Below are positions 11,081 through 21,840 of a stretch of 64,000 bases of DNA, in pieces (position 1 is the first letter of the stretch; each line of letters opens with the position of its first letter). Position numbers and translations under genes: made by a program. The notes under the pieces are model-generated. The model was given only the letters and a program-made list of their open reading frames with translations, was not told the origin of the DNA and did not search any database. This stretch comes from Alligator mississippiensis (lineage: Eukaryota > Chordata > Crocodylia > Alligatoridae): positions 72,917,395 to 72,981,394 of the forward strand of contig NC_081833.1 in NCBI RefSeq assembly GCF_030867095.1, read 5' to 3'.

Positions 11081-11244
11081 AAAGGAACCTCACAAATGTG
11101 TTGGTGCAGACATTTTTTTTCCTGACCTCATTTTCCTCTTCTTTAGTTAATGCAGCTGCCACCAACATCTGATTCTGTGCTTTCAACTGAGAGCTAAGCA
11201 CGCCGCCCAGGAAAGAATGGGGTTATATCACAGAATAAAGATAG

Positions 11245-11340
11245 AAGGAAATATAAAGTATAATATAAAATAAATATACATGAATAAATATACATGAATA
11301 CATGAATAAAATATAAAATAAACTATATTTACTATGAATA
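11245..11340. repeat. AT-rich short tandem (ATACATGAATA)n
   Basis: Imperfect repeats of AATATACATGAATA followed by AAATATAAAATAAAC. Low complexity; no other signal. Confidence 0.75.
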
Positions 11341-13694
11341 GTGAAAGAGGGAGAGATTCTCCCCCGCCCCCACCTCCTCTCCACGCACTCACAGGACTTT
11401 AATTTCCTGTAAATTCATGCATTAAATGGAGACTTATACCTACTAATTTGTGGCTTTGGCTGAGACTTTCAGGTATTTATATTCCAAACTCCCACTGAAA
11501 TCAAGGAGATTTAGGTGCTTGAGAAATCTGGCCATCCCTGCAGGAAGCAGTTGCACTGAAGTCAACAACATGACTGCTTGCTAAGTAGGAAGCTACACAA
11601 CTGGAGTAAGGATCTCAGACTTGGAAGTTTAATAAAAATGCTCCATACTTTTGATGACTATTTCTGCAATGTTTTGCTTAGAATAAGTGGGACTATTGAA
11701 TGACCTTCTAGGTGTTGTGGTAGCAAACCAATGGCCAAAGACATTTAAAAGGGACTGTCTAGAGAGCTGGTCAGTATTCTTAGAGCCAATATTCTTTTTA
11801 GTCTCTCCACCCCTTCCCAATGTTGCCAAAAATCGCTTGACTTTCTGTAATCACTTGACAGTTTATGGCATTTCAATCCTATCTTTTATTGCAATACTGC
11901 CGACATTATTTGGTTTCCCAGAAATGTCGTCTATAACGATGACCATAAAGATAATGATGAGAAATAGAAAGCATGGCAAAATATTAGTATTTTAAAAGAG
12001 TTCACTTAAAATCTCTGAATGACAGGGAAAAAAAATTCGATTTATTTTCATGCTGTCAAAAAAAAAAAAAAGGTTGATCAGCTTTACTGGTTAATCTCCT
12101 ACAGTTAACTCAATGTTGTGTTCGCCTTTGGTGGACTCAACAATTGCAGTCTTGATAATGAGACTAGGAGGCTTATTCTTCTAATGGGGTTAAGACTTGC
12201 TATCTTCTCCTGGCAACAGCACGCAAGGCAGTTGCTCTTATCACCTTTGACTGACTCCTGATTCCCTAGCCTGAATGACCAGGTACAACTCAGAGCGAGA
12301 CCTGAACTCAAGCCTCTTGAGCTACAGTCAAATGTCTTGACTAGCCTATCAACTGGTCTAAGAGCTAGGTTTCAGAAATGATTCATTGCTGTCTCACCCA
12401 CTGCATGCAGAGGTTTGGGTTCAGCATCTTTCATGTTATTCCATCCCTCTCACCTGCCTTCCCCCGGCCATGCAGAAAGCCACAGACATATGCATGAAGG
12501 AAGTAGCTGCATTTCCAAATCTAACTTTTGGCACGCCGAAGAAATGGGATGCACAATTTGAATGTGCAAAACTTTGGGTGCGTAAAAGTGGACTTGCAAT
12601 CATGGCTCCGTCCAAGACACTGGCAAAATTCCCACTAACTTCTATGTTGCCAGGGTTTCCACCCATTTCGAAACTTTGGTCAGTGAGTTTTTTCCCCCGC
12701 TCTGCGGTAATGATTTGAGGCTTCTGCTTCAGGCTTCTTTAACTCCCCTCGACTGTTGAGTCATGTTGCCATAGGGACCGGTAGGATGTTATCCACTAAT
12801 CTGATGGTGCAGTCTCCAAGCCTGCGGTAGGATATTGAAAGAATGCTTTCCTAAATGATATACCAAATTATACATTATTTCATTTGACAAACAAAAACCC
12901 TTTTGTGGTTAGGAGAATGAATCATGTACATCATAATTTTGACAGCGAGTACTGAGGTTGAACTGGCTCTTTAAACAATTTCCCTGTGTACGCATTGCTG
13001 TTCCAGTTCAATGCGAGCATATGGCAAACACAGAAACTATACTTACCAATGCCAGGGCATGACCAAAATCTATAATAATGTTGTTTACTTTCACCAGTTC
13101 TGCAAGGAGGAATGTAGCCTTGTGCACTCAAATGACCTCAGGATAGGCACATTTTGCTTTGTTAATACTTCAGTCAAAACACACGTTGCTCCGTAGAAAT
13201 GTTGGAAACGCTGGGACGGAAACAGAGGATGCACAAGGATTATGTCAAACTCGCATACATTGGGGCCGGTTTTCTCCAAACTATTGGCTAGTCTTTCACA
13301 TTAAAACTGAGGAGAGGTACTCATGGGTAGTTGACTGTGAGCAATGCAGGAGAAAAGGGCTGTCTGTTAAAATCCACTTTGCTCATCTTATTTTTTGTGA
13401 ATTTTTTTTTTTTAAAGCCATCGTATTTCCAGGTCTGCTAGACATGCTGTTTTGCCATCTCCTCCTCCCACTAAATTGGCAGTTCTTCTTAGTTGCTGTC
13501 AGGACAACATAAGTCAGCATCAGAGCTCTCTATGGGCTGGCACAGGCCTTTAGGAAAATGGCAGCAAGGGTTTTCATAGGCTGAAATTGTACGGAAGTCC
13601 ATCTGTCTTCAGCCACCACACACCTGTGTTTGTCATGCTGCATATCCAACACTCAAGGTACAGTAGCATTTTGCCTGGTCTTCCTTGCTGTATG
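11341..13694. other. 2.3 kb without recognised gene
   Basis: No exon, RNA gene or clear transposon boundary was recognised apart from the possible SINE piece at 12285-12352 and a 12-14 base A run near 12058-12071. Open frames reach about 117 codons and have no identifiable domain. Confidence 0.4.
12285..12352 (-). repeat. Possible MIR-like SINE remnant
   Basis: On the plus strand the phrase GACCTGAACTCAAGCCTCTTGAGCTACAGTCAAATG...GACTAGCC resembles an inverted tRNA-derived SINE head (box B then the box A side). It is highly diverged and the family is uncertain. Confidence 0.3.
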
Positions 13695-13892
13695 TCATAA
13701 AATCAGAGAAAAAGTAGAACTGGAAGGAAATTCAGGAGCTCATCTCGTCCAGCCCCCTGCTCAAAGCAGAACCATCCCTGTCTAAGCCATTTTAGACAGG
13801 TGTGAGTTTAGCCCACCCCTAAAAGCTTCCAAGGATAGAGCTTCTACCACCTCTTGGTTGTCTATCCCAATGCTTCATCACCTCACAGTAAT
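13695..13892 (-). mobile_element. Old CR1 (copy A), 3' part, split by a younger CR1
   Basis: The plus strand shows the CR1 3' signature in diverged form: CATAAAATCAGAGAAAAAGTAG, GGAAGGAAATTCAGGAGCTCATCTCG and CCAGCCCCCTGCTCAAAGCAG. It continues to CCCAATGCTTCATCACCTCACAGT, where it stops. The expected next CR1 bases, GAGAAAGGTCTTCCTAACAGCC, are found only at about 15065, after the inserted copy B. The copy is more decayed than its insert, consistent with being older. Confidence 0.85.
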
Positions 13893-15062
13893 AATCATGG
13901 AATCACAGAAAATGGAGGTTGGAAGGGAGCTCAGGAGGTCACATCTAGTCCAACCCCCTGCTGAAAGCAGGACCAGCCCCGACTACACCATCCCAGCCAA
14001 GGCTCTTTCTATCCGGGTCTTAAAAACCTCCAATGATGGAGATCCCACCACCTCTATGGGCAACCTGTTCCAGTGCTTTACTACCCTCCTAGCGAGAAAG
14101 TTTTTCCTAAGATCTAACCTCAACTTCCCTTGCTGCAACTTGAGCCCATTGCTCCTTGTCCTGCTATCTGCCCCCAATGAGAACAGTTCAGCTCCATCAT
14201 CCATGTAACCACTGAATCCCCCCTCAGTCTGCTCTTCTCCAGACTCAATAAGCCCAGTTCCCTCAGCCTATCCTCATAAATCATGCTCCCTAGCTCTCGA
14301 ACCATTATCATTGCCTTTGGCTGAACTTTTTCCAATTTGGCCACATCCTTTTTGTAGTGGGGGCCCCAAAACTGGAAAAAGGGTTCCAGATGTGGCCTCA
14401 CCAGTGCTGAAGAGGGGAATAATCACTTCTCTTGATCTGCTGGCAACACACCTACCAATGCAGTCTAGTATGCCATTAGCCTTCTTGGCAACAAGGGCAC
14501 ACTGCTGGCTCATATCCACCTTATGGCCCACTGTCACCCCTAGGTCCTTTCCTGCAGAGCTGCTGCCCAGCCAGTCAGTCCCCAGGCTGTACTGGTACAT
14601 GGGATTGTTCTGTCCTAAGTGCAGGACTTTGCACTTGTCCTTGTTGAACTTCATGAGATTTAGTTTGGTCCAGTTCTCCATTTATCCAGGTCTCTCTGAA
14701 TCCTAGCCCTATCTTCCAGTGTATCTGCTACTTCATTCACACATTTGCCAAGGGTGCTCTCTATTCCATCTCCCAGATCGTTGATGAAGGCATTGAACAA
14801 AGCCAGCCCTAGCACCAACCCTTGGGGCACTCCACTTGATACCAGGTGCCAACTAGATGGTGAGCCATTGATTATTATCCTTTGAGCCCAATGATCCAGT
14901 CAGTTTTCTATCCTCATACAAGTCCATTGATCCATCACATACTTCCTTAGCTTGCTTACGAGAATGTTGTGGGAGACCATATCAAAAACTTTACTAAAAG
15001 TCAAGATTTATCATGCCCAATGCTCTCCCTGCATCCACAGAAGCAGTCTCTTCATAGAAAGC
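13893..15062 (-). mobile_element. Younger CR1 LINE (copy B) nested in copy A, encodes ORF2 3' portion
   Basis: The plus strand begins with the CR1 end ATAATCATGGAATCACAGAAAATGG (reverse of the ATTCTGTG-type 3' octamers), then GGTTGGAAGGGAGCTCAGGAGG. Reading minus, the segment encodes the C-terminal half of the CR1 ORF2 protein after the polymerase core. A 135-codon open stretch at 14274-14681 contains KCKVLHLG, the NPMYQYSLG block, KDLGVTV and MSQQCA, all known CR1 landmarks. Further 5' the coding is broken into other frames, so no functional polymerase can be made. At about 1.17 kb it is the longest CR1 here but still strongly 5'-truncated. Confidence 0.92.
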
Positions 15063-15165
15063 AGAGAAAGGTCTTCCTAACAGCCAACCTGAATTTCTCA
15101 TGTTGCAATTTAAGACTGGTATTTCATGCCCTGTAGGCAAAGAGAACAGGTTTACCATAATATGC
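15063..15165 (-). mobile_element. Old CR1 (copy A), 5' part after nested insertion
   Basis: GAGAAAGGTCTTCCTAACAGCCAACCTGAATTTCTCATGTTGCAATTTAAG on the plus strand is the CR1 stretch that should follow the point where copy A stops at about 13892. The two halves are therefore one element split by copy B. Confidence 0.8.
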
Positions 15166-15807
15166 AGTGATTTATAATGTATATTTTAACCTTTAGTTTG
15201 AATTAGCTAGATTCTCCATATGTAAATAAACCAGTCATCCCATAGAAACCCATGATTCCTCCTCATGCATTTTCCATCCCTAAAAACTGTCTAATAATTT
15301 CAAAAGCACCATGTAATGGTATATACATACAGGCCAGCTAAGAAGTTTTAGCTGGAAACGTCTATAGATGTTTGTATCTGAGGTGATGCTGCAGTTTTCT
15401 ACTCTCATTCACATATCTATACTAGTTGCACGGTTTAGGAAAAAAATCCTTATTCCATGTAGATCTTATTCACATCATCAGTGAAGTCCCTGGAAGGTTG
15501 TTTGATCGCTTCAAAGAACGGTGGATCTTGCTCCAAGTGATTCTCTTTTATCTCCATTGATATGTGCCTTGAGCACCTTGTAAAAAACCAGTTTCACTGG
15601 TGCTGCTGGCAGGTGTTTGAAACAAGCTTTTTCCACTCCAGTTTGCTCATTCTGGAGTGAACCCAAGCATGGAGGTTTGATACCCCAAACGTCCAATAAA
15701 TTACATAATCAACGTTTCGTTTTGATTTCTCCTTGTGACACATTCCTTGTTGGTACAAGGCCATGACCAATAATGAAAATGTTAGCATCAGCATGGAGCA
15801 TGGCCCT

Positions 15808-15809
<2 letters not shown>

Positions 15810-15838
<29 letters not shown>
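15810..15838. repeat. (TC)n microsatellite
   Basis: Fourteen uninterrupted TC units. A minus-strand frame through it reads as an Arg-Glu string, which is an artefact of the repeat. Confidence 0.95.
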
Positions 15839-16022
15839 CCGTCAACCTAATTTGAAGCATAAGGCCCTATTATTCCCCAAAAGTGCACATTTTTATTAGT
15901 GCCACTCTCTCTGCTCTGTTAGTTCAGGACCTCTTATAAACTCTGTTTCCACGTTCTGTAGCTGGAAGGCAGAGACCTTAACTCTTGATTGACTTTCATT
16001 TTTCACCTTAAAACTTAAAGTG

Positions 16023-16049
16023 TTTTTTTTTTGGGGGGGGGGGGGGGGG
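16023..16049. repeat. T10 followed by G17 homopolymer
   Basis: Ten T then seventeen G. A G17 run can form an intramolecular G-quadruplex and is prone to sequencing and slippage errors, so the exact length is unreliable. Confidence 0.85.
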
Positions 16050-16650
16050 AGGGACAACGGGGGAGGGTCTCCAGTAATTTTACAAGTTCATGTTTGAAAG
16101 TTATTCCATATTTTATTCATTGGAGTTGAACAGTAGCTCCTCTCAGCTGACAATTTACTCTTTCTACTTGTAACTTAAAATTGCTCTTTCACCTCTCTGC
16201 AAGACGTGAAGGTTTTATTTCTGGTTAGAGAGTCCCAATCCTGTAAGTAAAAAGTCCTTCAAAAGACTAGGAACTGCTAGGGATCTAATTTGCTTTTTAT
16301 TTAACAGCATCTGAATGAAGAGTGACCCCCAACAGAATAAAGTTGGGAGTTAAGAACTGTGTCAGGGATTTGGGCCATTAAAATTAAAATGAGAACGGTT
16401 CTCCAACCAGTCCATTCAGCGACCCGCAGCTCTCCACATGACCATGACCATAACATCCTGTGCTTTTTGATTCCAGCAAGTAGGGAAAGCAGAGGTGATG
16501 TGATTATCACACTACTCTTCCTACCGGAAACAGGTAGTACTAGAAATCTTGGTGGTGTGAGATTTCCAGCCTCCTTCTTCAGCCCAAAGAAGTTTTGATA
16601 GTTCAGATAAACTTAGTTTGGATGCCTCCTTACATCAAAGCAAACGCTTG

Positions 16651-16740
16651 AACATAGTTTCACAGTCGGTAGGGTCGGAAGGGACCTGAACAGATCATCA
16701 AGTCTGACCCTCTGCCCTGGGCAGGACATCCTAAGGTTCA
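16651..16740 (-). mobile_element. CR1 LINE, short 3' fragment
   Basis: TAGTTTCACAGTCGGTAGGGTCGGAAGGGACCTGAACAGATCATCAAGTCTGACCC is the crocodilian CR1 3' end. The copy ends after about 90 bases, close to the minimum tail seen for truncated CR1s. Confidence 0.85.
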
Positions 16741-19119
16741 TCCACTTTCATCTAGGATTTTCTCGTGTGAGGAGTAAGAAAGCAAATTCAACCTTCTGGG
16801 ACCAGGGCGGCCTGTCCCTACACTAAAAGCATCCTGAAATAAGAAGGACATGTTGAAGAGCCATGCCCAGAGCTTGTCTCCGTCTGCAATTTTGTTCACC
16901 AACCAGACAGTGTACACAACCACCATGACTTTCATAGAATAAACCGAACCCTGGATTTTAGCCAGAAAAATAAAAAAGTCTAGGATTTTGCTAAGGATAT
17001 GAAAGAGCCAGAAACCTGGGAAAAGTGCAAGTCTTCCCTAGAAGTGATTTTCAGTTCACCCCTTTTCTTTGATTTTGGCTTATTTAAATTTCATAAAGTC
17101 TTAGCCAATGACTGGAATTCTGCACGCACTTCTCTGCAGTCCTGTTTAACGGGCTAAGACAACCCACACATTGCGTTGTGGAAATGTGAAGATGAAAGCA
17201 GCACCAGGCTGTGAAATGGGTTGTAGTGCTCGAGTTGTGCAAGGAGTCCTCACTCCCTCTGCAACCTTTATGTGAACCCAAGAGAGGATCCCTTGAAGAT
17301 GAAGTCATCTGCAGAGGATTGGGTGCTCTACCTAATAATGTATTGTAGCAATGACCTCAGCTTTCCACGCGACTTTGGCTACCGTGTCTTCTCAGTTAGA
17401 GAAATTAGATTATCTGCTGGTTATATATGGTCTGGCACGGTTAAGGTTGTCTATGAGAACGGGAGATGGGGTTTCTCTCCAGGCCTCACAGAGCCATCTA
17501 AGAATTACCCTCAGCCTTGTTTGGTCTGTACGCTGCCAAGGGGACTACAGGGTTCATCAAGAGATGCAGCTGACCCCTGATCAAAATGCATTTATGCCCT
17601 CCACTTGCCTTGGAAGATCTTCTCTGAATAAATATTGCACTATTGCATCCTTTTGTACCCTCTCACACTTTGCATTTCTTTCTCAGTCTCTTGGGGATAG
17701 TCATGCCTGTTATGATCTGTTTTGTGCCTCAGCCCATAGCGTTTTCAGGCCCTAGCCATGTCCTACACGATGCTTTTCAGTCTGCGATCCCTACCAGGCC
17801 AGAGACCCCAGTCTTCAGCAGACAGCTGTCCTCCATCTGGACCATCCTTCTTTTTAATTGCCACATCCACAATTACTGTTTGCACTGATCCTTTCCCTGC
17901 TTGTCTCCTTTTTGATGCAGTCCTGTCTGCAGAAGTGTAGCATTTCATTCCCGAGGTCATCAGGCTTTGTGAGTCTACCTTTTATAAGGTCCATCTTTCT
18001 GCCCTGTGGATTAGGATTTCAAACGTGCCACTCTCATGCAGTCTGATCTTTGTGTCTGGGGACATCCCCTTTTCTCTATATATTGGCTTCAGGTCACCTG
18101 AAGCTGCTTGCTCCAATAGGGTTATTATGCTACCCCTTTAGAAAAACCCTAGCTTTTTGTACCGTTTGACAGCTCATCTGATGGAGGAGGGACAATGAAT
18201 GAAAATGCTGTTTGGCTTCATGGCTTGCAGTGACCATAGCTGAGGCCTGTGTAAATACCAGCAAAGGATTTGATGCATCGCTCAGTCATTTCCATTTCTA
18301 CACCATACCTCTGCGCCTCAGAAACTCTTTGTTTGTTGTATGCTCTTTTAATCCTCGCACTGTCAAAGCCGGGTCCATTAACTTAGCATTATCATGATTT
18401 ATTAGCTGTGCATGGCAAACACAATGTTATGACAGTTGGACTAAGATTAGTTTGTCGGTCAAACCTCCTCTTTCGACTGGAACATTTTCAGGTCTGTTTG
18501 GATCCCAGCTCCAGATTTGGACTCTGGAAGCCCCAGAGGAAAACCAGGGAGGGATGCAATGCTCCTCCGTTTTACCCACATGACAGCTCAGATGAACGGC
18601 GAGAGAAACCCACTTGTTAGAAAGCAGAGTTGGGAGAGGGGGAGAAAAAGGCATTTGATGAGGGTAGAGGAACAGAGCTCCTACTCTAGAAACCAGAAGC
18701 TCCCAGACTGAGAGAAAACACTCTCACATTTTCCAGGCCATGCCTAATTTCAGACCTAATTTATGAGATCAAAACACCTTAGTGATCAAAAGTAGGTACT
18801 TCTTGCATGTTTCTAATTTTTTTTTTCCACGCCACTGAAAAAAGTTGGATAGAAATTCAGCTAGACTCTTTTTTTTAATGCAAGAAATCCCAAGTATTCC
18901 TATTAGAGCCTTTTTTTCTAAATTAAAACAGAAATGTTCAATGGTTTGCCAACTTTAAAGTACTTTCTTTCTCTCTAGGAGTAATTGTCTCTATTTTTTT
19001 TTTTTTTGCCAGGGAGTATATAGTGGCTCCCTTTTCACAGAGGTGTGCTGGCCTCTGAATTCAGCAAAGATATACCGTGACAAAACTTTTAATAACATGC
19101 CCGACATCCAGTTTGGCGT
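16741..19119. other. 2.4 kb without recognised gene
   Basis: Several overlapping short frames on the plus strand at 17272-18046 (up to 134 codons) have no identifiable content. The stretch at 17580-18060 has a pyrimidine-rich, coding-like texture and could be a very old repeat, but no family could be named. T/A homopolymers are frequent at 18810-19010. Confidence 0.35.
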
Positions 19120-19260
19120 CTGCTTTTGCTCTTGCACGGTGATGTGTTACATCACTTCGCGCCGGCCAATGGGACAGAACAGAACAGAGTCGAACGCAGA
19201 CCAGGCGATACACCCAGCAAGGTTGCAGTTTTCGGTGGTTTCCTGATTGGAGAATCAAGC
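19120..19260. promoter_or_regulatory. Promoter-like motif cluster
   Basis: Within 32 bases lie a perfect inverted repeat GTGATGT-GTT-ACATCAC (19139-19155, bZIP/CRE-like half sites), an E2F-like TTCGCGCC (19156-19163) and a CCAAT box (19166-19170). The local CpG density is far above the surrounding sequence. NF-Y, E2F and CRE-type sites in this tight order are typical of proximal promoters. No TATA box or clear downstream exon was found, so direction and target are unknown. Confidence 0.35.
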
Positions 19261-19909
19261 GTTTGCCTTGCAGGGAGAGGGAGGGTTGACATTTTCCTCC
19301 CTCCGTCATTCAGATCCTGTGTGCTGTGTAGTTCAGCGCATATACCCAGTAAATTGTTTCAATCGGGTTGTGGTTAAGAGAAGTATGTTCCACATAATTT
19401 GCAGCAGCCTCCTGCCCGAGGACTGCTCTGTTTATAGCATGGCCTTAATTGCTTCCCTACCCCCCCCCTTTTTTTTTCATTTGCTTGACCGTATTCATTT
19501 AGAAATGCAATCTAATGCTGCATTTAACCCTGGATGTGCTGTGGCACTTCCATCCTAGGACACAACAATGGCCCAACTAGTCTGGAATCTTTTATGGGCA
19601 TATAATGCCTGTAATGTGTCTAAATTGCACAATAATGGAGCATGGAGAGAAATTGTTTCACAGTCAAAGCTTGTTCGAGAGCCTTCCAGAGATGCAATAC
19701 GGTCTGCGGATACGGCACTCAAGAGAGCCGCCACTAAGCTGTTGCATGACCTTGGCAAGTTTTTTCCATCTCGGTTCCTTCTCCCCCGTCCTTCCTTCAT
19801 GCTATGTGTTCTGCCCCTATTCTCTGGTCAGGCTCCCAATATCCTCATGCCCTGATCTCAGCTCAAGTCACGTCAAGTCAGTCCCAAAGCTGCTGCACCT
19901 GTTGGGACA
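19261..19909. other. No gene recognised downstream of the promoter-like cluster
   Basis: Overlapping plus-strand frames (95, 103 and 109 codons) show no protein family. If 19120-19260 is a promoter, a first exon could lie here, but no donor site stands out. Confidence 0.3.
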
Positions 19910-19917
19910 CCTTAGAT

Positions 19918-20103
19918 CGGGGTGGGCAAAATGAGGCCCGGGGGCCAGATGCGGCCCGCCAGGCCATTCTATCCGGCCCGCGGGGCCCCTAAAAAGTTTA
20001 GAAAGTTAATATTTATCTGCCCTAGGCTGCCTGTCATGCAGACCTCGATGGCTTGCCAAAACTCAGTAAGCTGCCCTCTGCCCAAAATAATTGCCCGCCC
20101 CAG
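19918..20103. mobile_element. Non-autonomous hAT-like element (186 bp) with perfect target duplication
   Basis: The left end CGGGGTGGGCAAAATGAGG and the right end in reverse complement, CTGGGGCGGGCAATTATTTT, share the (CA)GGGGTGGGCAA terminus of a known hAT group. The flanks are identical 8-mers, CCTTAGAT at 19910-19917 and 20104-20111. The interior starts with the GGCCCGGGGGCCAGATGCGGCCCGCC palindrome typical of that group. It is too small to encode transposase. Confidence 0.88.
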
Positions 20104-20111
20104 CCTTAGAT

Positions 20112-20439
20112 GCTGTGCATCATTGGTGAGTCTTTGGACAAAGTGGCCTGGTGGTGCCCATCTCCTCTCCATCTATGGATGGCCATTGACTCACAGGGAA
20201 CTCATCCGCTCTTTGACAGGTCTTGTTTTTAGTCCTGCTGGGTGTCCATACACCCTGCTCACCCGGGCTAGCCTAGGTGGGGGCACTGATTTAGTTCCCG
20301 ACAACCTCACCATGAAACAAGGCAGTATTGGTTGACATGGGACGAGATGGCAGACCAAGAGAGGCCTGACCCAGCGAGGATCTCATTTAGAGCTTCTAAA
20401 TAATATCCTAAGATACATAGTTAATACAAATTTTTAAAT
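20112..20439. other. No gene recognised
   Basis: Mixed-composition sequence following the hAT duplication. Nothing was identified. Confidence 0.4.
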
Positions 20440-20620
20440 ACAAACTAGTGCAATGGCAGACATTATTCTCACATGTATAATCGTCTGATCCTCTTTGGCT
20501 CTTTCTAATGTATTTATCTCCATTATTATGCAGTGGCAATGAGTTCCAAAGGTTAACTATAGGTTTTTTCCCCACCACAGTTTTAAATGGTTGTTTTTGA
20601 ATAATAAGAATAAAAAATAG
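20440..20620 (-). repeat. Possible ancient CR1/L3-like fragment
   Basis: ATTTATCTCCATTATTATGCAGTGGCAATGAGTTCCAAAGGTTAACTATAGG resembles the region upstream of CR1 3' ends in old vertebrate CR1/L3 copies (the 'gagttccacaggttaactat' phrase). The match is from memory and only moderately convincing. Confidence 0.35.
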
Positions 20621-21080
20621 GTAGACCCAGTCTCATTAGGACCTGGTGATTCATTAAAAGCACAATTACACAGGGAATTCAGCTAATTGGTTGGATAACC
20701 CAAGATTCATTTGTAAAAACAAAACCCTCAAACCTGAAGTGCTAGGACTTACTGTTAGTCGTGTACTGAGAAATTTACTTTAAAAGCAAACGTTTAGGTT
20801 AATGGGATCCATATGCTATGAATTCCTAATAACTTTACCATGGGTGGGCTTATCGAACTGCTTATCATAACAGAAGTCGGGATGTTTCAAAGGATCTTTT
20901 TTTTTCTTTTCCCCTAAGACTCACTGAAGACTTTTTTTTACCCCAAATCTTTAGGAAATTCCACTAAACCTCCATTGAGAAAATATCTTAGCTGTCTCTC
21001 TCATGTCATGATTTGAATGGTTTCTTTCTAAAACTTACTCTCTTTTTTTTTTCTTCTTTTTTTTAACTCTTTGATGGCAG
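20621..21080. other. No gene recognised; ends in a long pyrimidine tract
   Basis: The last 45 bases before 21081 are strongly T-rich and finish in GATGGCAG, a good splice-acceptor context for the exon candidate that follows. Confidence 0.35.
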
Positions 21081-21171
21081 AGCAAAAGCATTTGTTTCTC
21101 GTCTCTGGAGGAAAACACTCTGAGAAGTACCACTTGTGATGTGCCTCAGTTTTCGAGATCATGAGCAATGG
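21081..21171 (+). other. Candidate spliced exon (91 nt), possibly 5' UTR with start codon
   Basis: A long pyrimidine tract ending in GATGGCAG precedes 21081. The segment ends at AGCAATGG followed by the donor GTAAGAGTGG, close to consensus. All three frames contain a stop, so it is not an internal coding exon. An ATG at 21161 with A at -3 opens a frame (Met-Ser-Asn) that continues across the donor, so it could be the last 5' UTR exon with the start codon, or a lncRNA exon. Chance matches to splice sites are common, and no neighbouring exon was found to support it. Confidence 0.3.
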
Positions 21172-21294
21172 GTAAGAGTGGTTGGTGGCTGGGGGCAAAA
21201 AAAGGGGGTTAGAAGTGTGTCTTCATTTTAAAAGAAAAACTCTAGTGTAATTTATGGCTGATGAAAGGCCTACTGAAAGCAATCACAATCTCTC

Positions 21295-21365
21295 TACTGG
21301 CCAGAGGGAGGTTTGAATCCCGCCCATAAGCAGATCCTAACCACTTGCTCTAGTTACAGAGACGA
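21295..21365 (-). repeat. MIR-like SINE fragment
   Basis: Read on the minus strand it gives TAGAGCAAGTGGTTAGGATC (box A-like) and GGATTCAAACC (box B-like) at tRNA spacing, the head of a CORE-SINE/MIR type element. It is diverged and truncated. Confidence 0.5.
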
Positions 21366-21840
21366 CTGAATCATTATGCATGCTTTAGAGTGGCTTTTGA
21401 ATAATTAACAATTAAATAGGTAAATGCCACTTTATAATCTGGTGGCAATTTCAGATTCAGAAGAGATCAACTTTTGACTACTTAAGTGACACCACTGCTA
21501 ATTAAACCTCCTCCCCCCCAATAAACTTCTAAAGATAATCAGCCTTCACTCTAAAATATCTCACAACTGCTTTTACAGTCCTCTATCTTTTTCATTCCTT
21601 CGTGTTGGAGATCTGAGCTATTTGTTATCTATCCCTCAAAATGTCTGTTAATAGAAAACTGGGGTTTGGTCAATTGAAAATTTTGCACAGAAAAGTGACT
21701 CTTTTTCCAAGAAAGAAATATTCTTTTGAACCTGTTTGACTTTTATTCCCCCTGAAAAGTCAAACTTTGACCTAGAGGAAAGAAGTTCTGATGAGGTTTA
21801 ATTCCTCTGTTTCCTATGTCTGTAGCTACTTAATCATTCT
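21366..21840. other. AT-rich DNA, no gene recognised
   Basis: The section 21650-21790 has AAAATTTTGCACAGAAAAGTG and TTTGACTTTTATT...AAAAGTCAAACTTTGACC inverted phrases, like the AT-rich foldback texture near 7480. Nothing else was recognised. Confidence 0.35.

Larger units (their letters stand above)
15166..16650. other. No gene recognised; contains (TC)n and a T10G17 tract
   Basis: Apart from the (TC)n at 15810-15838 and the homopolymer pair at 16023-16049, nothing was identified. Open frames are short. Confidence 0.4.

Noticed and set aside
21295..21365. tRNA gene
   Set aside because: Box A- and box B-like sequences are present on the minus strand, but no cloverleaf can be drawn and the flank matches a MIR-like SINE.
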